DNA of 64,000 nt from positions 91,983,248 to 92,047,247 of the forward strand of contig CM061133.1 in assembly GCA_030789695.1 (NCBI GenBank), written 5' to 3'. Numbering within the stretch: position 1 is the first letter of the stretch; each line of letters begins with the position of its first letter. A program made the position numbers and the translations under genes. The notes beneath the pieces are model-generated. The model made no database searches, had not been told where the DNA came from, and saw only the letters and a list, made by a program, of their open reading frames with translations. Source of the DNA: Scilla litardierei. Lineage: Eukaryota; Streptophyta; Magnoliopsida; Asparagales; Asparagaceae. This document shows, piece after piece, positions 41,716 through 52,380 of the stretch.

Positions 41716-44459
41716 ATGTACACGAGATCTACGGCAAACCCCGAGGAAATATTGTTTGATCCGGAGATCGAGCATACCGTGAGGAGGATCAGAGCCGAGA
41801 GAAGGCACGCTACGGAGGCCAATTGTATGAACCATACGGAGACACCGGAGGAGCTAGCCGCACGAATGGCGAGGATCATATCCATTAGAGATATGCTTCA
41901 GCCTAAGACTTCTTCCACCACATCATCCATCGCCATGCCGGAACTAGCGGCGGACAAGAACTTTGAGCTAAAGACAGGATTGGTGGTATTGATGCAACAA
42001 GACCCGTTTCATGGGAATGCCCATGATAATCCGCATTACCACATCCAACTTTTCTTGTCCAAGTGCGCGACATTCCAAATGCCGGGCGTTTCCGTTGATG
42101 CAATCCGACTGCGACTCTTCCCCTTCACACTCAAAGATAAAGCTTTATATTGGTTGAGGATGCAAGCGGAAGGGACATTCACCACTTGGGAGGAGTTGTC
42201 AAGCGCCTTCATCGACAAATTTTACCCTCCTTACAAGGCGGTGAAGATTCGGAGTGCTCTCATGTCCTTCAAGCAAGGACCACAAGAAACCCTCTATGAA
42301 GCATGGGAGCACTTCAAGGACTTGCAACACCAATGCCCCCATCACAATATAGAAGATTGGGAGCTAGTTCACAGTTTCTACAATGGACTCCAACCGGGCA
42401 CGAATCAAATTATCGACGCTACCGCTAATGGAGCCATATTGTCAAAGACCCCGGATGAAGCTACAGCCTTGTTGGAAGAGATGGCCTCTAACAACCAACA
42501 ATGGGGGGACGAGCGAGGACATTCTTCGTCCTCTTTGAAGCCCACTAGCATTTATGAGGCCAAGGCCGTGGCGGAGCTTTCAAACAAGTTTGACTCTCTC
42601 CACAAGATGGTAGAGATATTGGAGAAATACATCACCGAACCACATGGAGCACCTTCTACATCTACATCTTTGAGCAATATGAGCGATTGGTAAGACCAAT
42701 CTCAAGTCATGTATGTAGGAGGGGACAATGCGGAAGGAGCCTTGGAGCAAGTACAATATGTCGCGGGAAATTCCGGATATTGGGCCAACCCGACCGCTAG
42801 AAACCATCCGGGCTTTTCATATGCAAACAATGATGGTGCTTTGAACCCGCTGCCACAACAACTTCCTCAAGCTCGGCCTCCACCACCACAACCTCAATAT
42901 CAACCGAGGGGGCCACCGCAACAAAACTACCTGCCGAGGCAACAAGCGGGACCATATAGACCCCCCCGGGTACAACCAAGGTTGGAGAGCTCCCAACCCA
43001 CCTCAAGCTCAACCACGATCGGACCACGAAGCTAGGGTGGAGGAATTTATGGTGGAGCAACGGAAGATAAATGCTAAGTTGACGACGGGGCAAGAGTCAC
43101 TAAGTACCGTCGTCGCTCAACTTGCGGAGCAACTTGCGTTGCTCAATAAGAACGCCCAACAATTGTCGGCTCAACCCGAGCCCAATCCACGGAGCAACAC
43201 CGGACACATCAATGCGGTGGTTGCGGTTACAACAAGGGATGGGAAGGATATCACTCCCGCTATGACCCAAAGCAAGCAACCAATGGTGGAAATTTTGGAA
43301 TAAAAAGAGACGGCGATTGAAGAAGAGAGCAAAAAAGAGCCAATTGAAGGAGGAAATCCTAAAGTGGTGGAGCCACTTGATGAGCACCGCTACATGCCAC
43401 CAGTGCCATTTCCACAACGACTAGATAGAGCCAAGATGGAGAAAAGGCTCGCCAAGTTCCTAGAATACTTGAGGGGAGTAAGCCTCAATATTCCTTTCTT
43501 AGATGCAATTATTGAGATCCCGTCTTACGCGAAGTTCTTGAAGGACTTAATTTCGGGAAGGAAAAGGAAGGAAAAAATCATGCTTGCAGAGCAAGGAACT
43601 TGGTTTACTCAGAAGGAGAAGGAGCCGGCGAAATTGAAAGATCCCGGGAGTTTCCGCATCCCTTGCACACTAGGAGGCGTCCCTTTGCAAAAGGCTCTAG
43701 TTGACTTGGGCGCTAGTGTGAGCCTTATGCCCCTTAGTATGTTTCGGAGATTGAACACGGGCACCGACTTGAAGCCGACCGACATGAGGATTCAACTTGC
43801 GGACAGTCGGACAACTAGGCCCGTAGGGATCACAGAGAATATTCCACTCCAAGTACCGGGAGGTATATGCTTGCCTTGTGATTTTGTCATAATGGACATC
43901 AAGGAAGAGGGCGACACTTCACTCATACTTGGATGCTCGTTCCTCGCAACCGCCGGTGTTATCATCGATGTGCGTGAAGGAACTCTATCCTTGAATGTCA
44001 GGAACATAGAAGGCCATGAAACATATGCCATATCACGAGAAGCTAGATTATGTGGATCTCCTCGATGAAGTGATTGAAGAAGCAATTCCCCACTCCATTA
44101 GTGCTCTCCATGACGATGGCTTCGAAGAAGGCCAAGCTTCGGGTGAAGAAGAGAAATTGGAAGACCCTCAGGATAGCTCCACGAATGATGATGACGGCGA
44201 CACTGATGTCGCAAGAATACGAGAGCTTTGCAAGCTCTCTAAGACCAAGAATCCAAAGAAAGCTCCACCGAACAGAAGATCAGTGTCACCGACCAAGAAG
44301 AAGATAGGAACAAGCTCTAGCTTGGGGGACTTGTCCCCCAACATTTCCCATGATGAGGAGGCATCGAGGAAGACCGATGAACATCATGACCCGAACCCAA
44401 GCGACCTTCCCGACAAGTTTGACGGGTGCATCTCGTATGTACCCAATATCGCAAGCTAA
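41716..44459 (+). pseudogene. gag-pro: Gag-protease of element A, broken
   Basis: It starts at ATG 41716. The Gag domain is intact to 42693 (HYHIQLFLSKCATFQMPGVS, FPFTLKDKALYWL, AFIDKFYPPYKAVKIRSAL). Then a CAA-to-TAA stop follows (42691-42693), a one-base insertion in a C run (about 42961-42967), a second stop at 43301-43303, and a small deletion near 44010 that shifts the frame. The protease core has ALVDLGASVSLMPLS and LILGCSFLATAG, with Cys where B has Arg. The C-terminus ends near 44459 with the acidic/Ser-rich tail seen in B. Comparison with B shows each lesion. Not functional. Confidence 0.85.
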
Positions 44460-44504
44460 ACGACTATCTTAAGGGGTCGAGCTCACGACCGTAAATGAGC
44501 GCTT

Positions 44505-44522
44505 GTCGAGAGGCAACCCGAC
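44505..44522 (+). other. Hairpin with AGGCAA loop after gag-pro, element A
   Basis: GTCGAGAGGCAACCCGAC has a 6-bp stem with one A-C mismatch and loop AGGCAA, about 45 nt past the gag-pro stop. Confidence 0.55.
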
Positions 44523-44786
44523 GGTTTTTGCATTATTTTTATTTGATTTTCATTTTTGATTTAGCCTTTTGTTAGTTTTTAGAATGTTTTGTCCATGAAA
44601 ATCGTGACAACCGGTCCTATTTTTCATGACAGGAGAAGGAGAAAGGGAGCTCAACAATATGGAGGATGATCGAGGCAAGGAAGAGCGCTCCAGGAATGTG
44701 TTCAGGCCTTAGGAGGAGGAAGAAACAGACTGGAGGAAGAAAAACAGAGACCAGGATAAAAACAGAGAGCCGATGCAGAAAACAGC

Positions 44787-45148
44787 ACGTCACTCAGCCG
44801 AGTAGCATATGCCACTCGGCAGAGCAAAGACTCCACTCGGCCGAGTGGAGCACCAAACAGGGAAGTTTCTACAGTCCAACTCTCTATCAATTTCTGTAAG
44901 TTTTAGTTTTAATTGCCACTCAGGTGAGTGACTTGTCACTCGGCCGAGTGAAACAGATACCCTCCTAGCCTAAAAATTGCCGAGTGGCAGAGCCACTCGG
45001 CCGAGTGGAGTTTCTCCCTTCGGTCGAGTGAACCAAAGCCACTCGGCCGAGTCGTAAGTGGGAACGAGATTTTCTAAATTCATTTCGTTTACGCACTCGG
45101 CCAAGTGACATTGTCACTCGGCCAAGTCGTAACATTTCCTATATATAA
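44787..45148 (+). promoter_or_regulatory. Internal promoter-like module of element A
   Basis: About ten CACTCGGCCGAGTG-type motifs (44787-45122) are followed by a strong TATA box, TATATATAAG (45140-45149), and then a 5' leader of about 540 nt to the ORF at 45689. The LTR has the same motif cluster before its own TATA. Confidence 0.6.
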
Positions 45149-45688
45149 GCGGCAGCGGCAGGCGCATTTTTCGAAACGAAAAAAAAACCCCAATTCGCCC
45201 GAGCCCACTGTCGATTCCTCTCCCTCGCCCGCTGCTTCGCACCCCCGTGTCCGAATCGAGCCACGCTTGCCACTTCCATCCGCCGGTGATCGTCTTCCCC
45301 TCCCCTCGCCGTCAATCGGCCGCCGACCCACCTCGCCGGCGCCGGCCACCACCGCCCCGAATCACCTCGATTTGCCCCAAGTACCCCTTTTCTCCCCGTT
45401 TCTCTTGATCCGTATGCCCGTTGAGCCCCTAACCCAAATTAATTCTTATATCTATCTATTATCCCCCTTCTCTCCCATATATATTGAATATTATTTGATG
45501 ATTCGATTGTTTGATTTGCAGGCTAGCTTGGGGGAGCTTTGGGGAGCTTTAGGATGCGCTTTGAGCTTCGCGGCGGAGGCATCTCTTCGCACGCACCACC
45601 TATTGCTCTCGTGGCGTGTGTAGGTACATTCGTTCCATTATTTAGCCCGTCGCTGCATTTATTGGGCGGCACACGTCTCGCGGCACAC

Positions 45689-47698
45689 ATGCCGCCGCGT
45701 ACTAGGCCACGCACGCGGGGAGCCTCTTCGAAGCGGAAGAGGACCGATGATGCCGGTCCCTCTCACGCTAGGGAGGACTCTCCTCCACCTAGCCCGCCAC
45801 CGCCACCACCACCTACACAGCCGATCCCGGTCGATCCTGTCCCTCCACCCGCTCCTGTTGTCGGGTCGATGGGGATCACGTTTTGAAATGACACACACCG
45901 CGCCAGGTTCGAGCGTATCTGCCATCGCTCGATAGTACCCTCTAGGTTCGCGCACTTAGCTGACTTTGATTGCCTAGGGGTACTTGAGGGGCTTCTCACA
46001 TTGTACGACACAGTGGGATGTCGTGATTTTCTTGCAGTGTCGGCGGATACTTTCATCCGTCCGACACTAGAGGTCCTGAGCTCTATCGACCGGACCCCTG
46101 GAGGATGCACATTCTGCTTGATGGATCGAGAGTGTGAGATCACTCTCGACATGCTTCATGTATTCTTCCAGTGGCCCGTTGTCCCTGTCCCTGACCGTGC
46201 CTACGCTCCCACGCACATCCCACCCCCGTCGTTCGACACCTCCACCTTCTGGACACGGATCATGGGATCCCCACTTGGCTTTGACCCTAGTAGGGCCAAG
46301 GCCTCAGCCATCCTGCACACCTGCCTTCGCATTGCATAACGACTCATGGCGACTATCTTCCTAGCGAGGTATGAGCCCGGGACGATGTCCACGCCAGAGC
46401 TATATATGCTCTACGCGATGACTCGCCCTAGGGTTCTGGATAGGGGTAGTGACGACCTGGTCCCCGCCGTCGAGATTGACATTGCTAGTTGGTTTCTAGA
46501 CCGCATCATCATTTCGGTGAGCGCTCACTCGCCTATTTGTTGTGGCGGTTTGATCACACTTCTAGCCCTTATGACCGGCGTGGACCTACCTGACGACTTG
46601 CGTCGAGCCCCGGGCCTCACCGCACTTTCGATCGATGTTATGGCCCGGATGAAGATGCTTCATCCCCACGGTCGCAGGCACTGGGTGTGGTTGCACGGTC
46701 CCTTTAGTGCTGACTACATGGTTCTTCCGAGCCTCGCTCGGACACACATTGGACCGGCCCATGGGGATTGGATTCCAGCGATGGATCTCCTTATCCCCGC
46801 TGCCTACTTGCTTGAGGCTGAGGATGCTGGGCAGGCACCCCCTGCACCACCTGTTGACCCCGTGATCCCTCAGCCCGCGCTTGCACTTTTTGCACCTCCC
46901 GACACATCTGTCCACACGTCTGTCAGTGTCAGGAGCACCTTAGCTGAGTCCACCACCACCACCACCACCACCACCGCTGAGCCTATGTCCGTTGAGCCTA
47001 TCACCTCTCTGATCCCTGAGCATCCCACCACCATTCTAGAGAGCGACGAGTCTTCCTTTTCTGCTGCTGTGGAGACCCTTTCCCGATTGCTGTCGACGGC
47101 TCCTGGGGAGTCCACTTTTGTGCCCTACACTGCCTCCCCAGTCGTCGACCTTACGGTCTCCACTGCCACTGTCTTTACCGAGAGTGTCGTGACGTCTGTC
47201 CCCACATCTGTGTCACTGACCTCTCCTGCTGCCTCATCGCCCATTTTGCCTTCCACTTCTGTTGTTGCTGCCTCCGCTTCGACCCAGCTTGCGTCCCAGC
47301 CTCACACCGAGGCTGGGCATCCCATACCGAGCACAGCACCCCTTCCACACTACCCTGCTGGCTCCATCCTATACGCTTCCCGCCAGAGACAGCCCCGCAC
47401 CCCACCTGTTAGACCTGTGCGTCCCTCCGCTCCACCACTCACTGACTCTCTAGTTCAGAGCCTTCGTGCTCTAGAGGGGGCTGTTAGTGGACTTCGAGGA
47501 GACTTCAGGGCTCTCTCTTCCACGGTCAGTTCTGTGCAGTCCCGCGTCGCCATGCTTCCCGATATTCAGGCTTGCCTGAATCAGATTCTGGCACGTCTGC
47601 CTCTTCCACCCACACCCACCCAACAGATACCACGTCCACCACCTCCACCACCACCTCCGCCACAGGACGGTGCTGGTGCAGCGCCACCACCAGCTTAG
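45689..47698 (+). pseudogene. ATHILA ORF-1-type protein of element A, two stops
   Basis: The frame from ATG 45689 (MPPRTRPRTRGASSKRKR, basic) to TAG 47696-47698 is 669 codons, broken by TGA at 45884-45886 and TAA at 46337-46339. The conserved block has LEVLSSIDRTPGGCTFCLMD, FWTRIMGSPLGFDPSRAKAS and ICCGGLITLLALMTG, matching the ORF-1 of the element at 15949-26746. The C-terminal part is Ser/Thr/Pro-rich with a heptad-like piece (LVQSLRALEGAVSGLRGDF) and a poly-Pro end. A possible 5' leader intron ends at 'tttgcag' near 45521. Function unknown. Confidence 0.75.
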
Positions 47699-49629
47699 GA
47701 ACACTCTTGATGCCTCTGATATTTTTTTTGTCGTTTTGCTGCCCATTCGTTCCTGGGCCTGGTGTTTGATTTTTGCCCCCCTCCTCCACGTATTACTTTG
47801 ATGCCTACCTGATCATCTCTTTTTATATCTTTTTGGGAGTGAGGGAAAGACTTTTTGGGGACACTCATATCTGCATCATCCTGATCTTTGCATGCATCCC
47901 ATCCATTCACATCTTATTTACTTTTTTATTTTTCTCTCTTTTTCATCATGCATGCATCCTCACCCACCCCACCCACTTCACGTCTCTCGGTGTGCCACAC
48001 TTTGCACATTGAGGACACTGTGCACTTCAGCTTGGGGGAGTGAGTTCTCACACTTTTTCATTTTTTCCACCCTTTATTTTTGATTTCTCACGTTTTCTTT
48101 CCACTTTTGCACTTATTTTCACCATTTTTTCATTTTTTATCATGTATCACGTTTTCTTTTCCTTTTTTGAGTATGCCGCATTGTATATAGTTCTATTTTC
48201 TTTTACCTTTATTTCTTTCATCCTTTGCTAGAGATGATTTTTCTGTGATGATGATGATGACGTGGTGTTAGCTTATCTCTATATGCATGCTATTTTTGTC
48301 ACGTCATAGCTTTTGTTTCAGATATCATATGCTATGTCTTGCTTTGCATTTTGAAATAGTAACCCACTCTTTTCCTGTATGAATAGGGATGGAATTCTGT
48401 TATTAGATGAAGTCTGATGATTCATATGTATGCTTTTCATAGAAAACACACCAAGCTTCACGCATTGTCTGCTTATATTTGGAGTACTGCTTTCCTCTCT
48501 CATATCACTTCTCATTGCATGAATTGTACGCTTCACTTTCAGGTTGATTGAATGTTTGCTAGGGTGATATATCTGGACTAGTTTACTTTTTGAGATTAAA
48601 CTGAGTAGATTATATTACTCTGCTGAAAGTTGTCATGCACGTCCTATAGAGTGAACCGAGCGATACATTTATTTCTTTCTCCACATATCTTGAGCATCAT
48701 TTCTCTACTTAAAATTCATTGGTGAAATCCCCCCTAGCAAGTCTATTATCGGCATTTCCCCCGCTATTAATTTTCATGCTCCAAATCCCCAAAATCAAAA
48801 AGAAAAAAAATGTATACTTGTATATCCTTCTCTTTTTTGAATTGGGATCGCCTATGTATATATGCTTCTAAAAAAAGAGAAAAAAAAAGAGAAAAATCGA
48901 GAAAAAGAAAAGAAAAGAGAAAAGAAGTTTATAACGATCCCATCTCATACTCTTTCCCTCATTCTTCCCTCTTTTGTTTTATTTTTACATTATTTGGAGC
49001 TTCAAAAGAAATGGGGAATATTCGTATTGATTTGTCTATGCCGCCACGCTTATGGATACGCTTGGGGGAGAGGATCCAATAATGTGTGAGAGAGTGGCTA
49101 CTTGACGGTGCATGACAACCTAGGCTAAGTAATCTTCTATACTTGGTGAGATTGCTAAAGTTTCACGAAATCCAGAAAATCGACACTTAGCATTCATTTC
49201 ATGAAACCCATGCCTTTTCTATTCTTACTATTCCATATCGTGTGATATCTCTTATACTCCTTATAGAAAGCATTCAATTGAAAAGTGTGTGATCTATGGT
49301 TATGCATACCGCTTTAGATGCTTCAGACGATGCTAATCCTAGAATGATTCCATATTTCATGCCATTTTGATATTTTCGGGGATTTCTATTTCGAATGCAT
49401 TATTATACTATGATATCGAAATAAAAGTCTGTGACATGAGTTTAATATTCGATGCATGCTATATGAGTAAGCGAAACCCACGTCCTAAGAAAAATGATCT
49501 AGCGCCTCTCTTCTTCGCTTTCTATTCTGTTTTCATTTTTATTTTCCTTCTTTTCCATTATTTTGCCCGTCGGGCTTACTTTTTACTCATCTTCCTCGAG
49601 GACGAGTAAGAGGTAAGCTTGGGGGATTT
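47699..49629 (+). other. 3' tail of element A with three PPT-like motifs
   Basis: Non-coding. AGCTTGGGGGA-type tracts are at 48029-48039 (after 'cattgaggacactgtgcac'), 49059-49070 and 49616-49628 directly before the 3' LTR. An A/G run is at 48866-48927. 'cttcctcgaggacgagtaagagg' precedes the last PPT. Small ORFs here are low-complexity. Confidence 0.6.
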
Positions 49630-50323
49630 TGATCACTCCGTATTTTACACCCTTTTTCTGCATGTTTGCGTGCCACTTTGATCGCTCATATCGCGTTTTT
49701 CACGATTATTCGACAACATTGCGATACTTTTCACGATTTCTTGTTTTTGTCGTATTTCAGGAGATATGGAGCGATTCGGAGTGATTTTGAGATCAAGAGG
49801 ATTTGCACCCACTCCGGAGTGTCACCCGAGGCTCTTTTGAGGACTATTCGGCGATAGGAGACAAGTGGAGGAAGAAGGAACGTCGTAGAAACGACGATGA
49901 AGCGAAAAGACGAAGATTGGGCATTTGCAGCATCTCACTCGGTTGAGTGAAGTACTCACTCGGCCGAGCCAGAAGACCACTCGGCCGGCCAGAACGGACA
50001 CGCATCAACAGAAGAAAATCGACGTGTACTCGGTCGAGTGACGATGGTCCACTCGGCTGAGCACGGAAATTCCCTCGCCAGAGTGGCATGTGAAAATCCA
50101 CTTCAAAAACGACAGACTTACTGTTAATTTACAGGCTTTTTGACGACACCGACTCTGCCGAGCAAGAATTGCCCCTCGGCCGAGTGAGTAAAGTCACTCG
50201 GCCGAGTCACCTTCCGAAGACAGACCCCAAAAATCCCCAACTTACTGTTATTGTACAGGGTTTGTCACTCGGCCGAGTGACATTTGTCACTTGGCCGAGT
50301 GGGGGCCTCCCCGCCTGCTGCGT

Positions 50324-52152
50324 TGATCGCTCCGTATTTTACACCTTTTTTCTTCATGTTTTCATGCCATTTAGATCGCTCAAATCGTGTTTTTCACGTT
50401 TATTCGACAATATTGCGATGCTTTTCACGATTTGTTGTTTTTGTCGTATTTCAGGAGATTTGGAGCGATTTGGAGTGATTCTGAGATGCACCCACTCCGG
50501 TGTGTCACCGACGACTCTCTTGAGGGGTATTTTACGATTGGAGAAGAGTGGAAGAAGAAAGAACGTTGTAGGAGCGACGAGGAGGCAAAAACACGAAGAA
50601 TGGGCATTTTCAGCATGCCACTCGGCCGAGTGAAGGAGTCACTCGGCCGAGCATAGACAGCCCGCTCGGCCGGCCAGATCGGACACGCAACAGAGCCAAT
50701 ATTAGCGTGCACTCGGCTGAGCATCGCCATACCACTCGGCCGAGCACCGAGTCATCCCTCGCCTGAGTGGAGCCAAGACGACGGCATTAAAAATGTTGAA
50801 CTCTCTGGAATCCGTCAGTCAGCCCCAAAGACCGACTCGGCCGAGTGACGAACGACTGTCCGCCCGAGTGAAGAACGCCCATCGGTCGAGTGAAGAAAAG
50901 TCACTCGGCCGAGTGACTCCCGAGGAGACGACCCCCAAGACCCCCAACTCTCTGGAATCCGTCAGGGTCACTCACTCGGCCGAGTGACATTTGTCACTCG
51001 GCCGAGTGAGCCGCGCTGCCTGTAGCGTAAACTGCGATTTTGAGGCTGCGCAGGGGCATTTTCGTCAGGGTTTTTTTGGGCGATTTTGAGGGGTATTTAA
51101 CCCCAGTTTTTAACCTAGTTTAGAGAGCTTTTTTCAGAACTTTTTTGCAGCCTTTTTAGATTAACCTTATAGGAATTAGATTTAGCTTTTATGGAGGAGA
51201 GAAAAGTGATAATTTATTGGATGCTATTTTATTCTTCATTGGTTTGTCTCTCTCTCCCTCAAAAACTCCATTTTTATTGATATTTTGAATATTGCTATGA
51301 ATTCCATTCATTTTACTTGTGAATTTCTATTGGATTTGATTATGAATTGTGAGTAGTTCCATCGTCTTAGGGCGTAGGGATGAACCCTACGAGCCCAATT
51401 TTGAATTTGTGATGAATTGGTGAAATAATTGCTAGGATTGATTAGGGTTAGTTTGGGATTGATTTATTACGAATAGCTAGGGATTCATACCGATTGGGAT
51501 TTGCAAGAGATTGGATCCCAACTCGATAGGAAGCCCTAGAAATTCGAATTGGGTTGCAATTGAATTTCTCCGGAATCGGTTTGCAAGAGATTGGAACGAA
51601 ACTATGGTTTGCGATTGTAATTCTATACCAATACCCGTTTGCAAGAGATTGGACGGGTAGGAACTATCCCAACCTAGGTCGTAGCTCGAGCTTGCATGAG
51701 AGTGGGCTCAAGATACGATTGAACGATGATGTTGTTCTTCACGCTAGTTTGCCTAGGTTAGGGTTTGCAAGAGATTGGACCCTACCCTAGGTTTGCTATA
51801 GACCGGTAATAGCGCGAGAGCGTGAGCTTGGTTCTACATTTAGTTGCAACTAGTTCACCCGAATTTCAAGTCTAGCAATTGTGAAACCTTCGAATCACAA
51901 TGATGCGATACGGCAAGTAGCGGGGATTCCCTATCCCTAAGCGTCTTTATTAATTTGATATTTTCTTTCGTATAATTGAACGACTGTGACCGCGTTTCTG
52001 CAAACATTTCTCGACTTTTCCTATAGCCAGGTGATTGAAGAAGACACTGTTATTAGGCCTCCTTGTGTTCGATACCCGCTCGTCGCTACACCGTGCGCTT
52101 GCGGTAAGACTACAGTGTCGCCGTCCCGGGATGTGTATCCGGGGCGCGATCA
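50324..52152 (+). repeat. 5' LTR of element B
   Basis: 1,829 bp. Motif cluster 50622-51010, TATA-like TATTTAA at 51094-51100, hairpin array 51484-51790, CCGTGCGCTTGCGGT block near 52091-52106. Confidence 0.85.
51484..51790 (+). other. Constant-loop hairpin array, element B 5' LTR
   Basis: Arms include TTGGGAT/ATCCCAA, TACCCGT/ACGGGTA and TAGGGT/ACCCTA with outer CCTAGG/CCTAGG, all with loop TTTGCAAGAGATTGG. The second hairpin is weak here. The fourth has lost a base pair (CTCGAG against CTCAAG). Confidence 0.65.
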
Positions 52153-52158
52153 AGTTTT

Positions 52159-52261
52159 TGGCGCCGTTGCTGGGGATTTAGCTCCGTGCATTTGCACCAT
52201 ACTAGGTTGTGCTCTTGGGTTGCATTTTGGATAGACCAAGTTTTTGGCGCCGTTGCCGGGG
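52159..52261 (+). other. Duplicated primer-binding site of element B
   Basis: TGGCGCCGTTGCTGGGG (52159-52175, one mismatch) and a perfect tRNA-Asp-type TGGCGCCGTTGCCGGGG (52245-52261) are 86 bp apart, each preceded by 'caagttttt'. Only the first sits at the normal distance from the LTR. Confidence 0.75.
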
Positions 52262-52380
52262 AGGCAATAGTGTTTGATTATACCTACCTAGCTATTTTTC
52301 TTTTTTTTGTTCTATTATTTCTATTTTATTTTGCCCTTCCGTTGTGCTAACTATTTCTTTGAAACTCTGTTTTCCCTTGC

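Noticed and set aside
44702..44890. Small ORFs across the CACTCGGCCGAGTG clusters
   Set aside because: The repeats lack stops in some frames by composition. Reading frames are not conserved between A and B.
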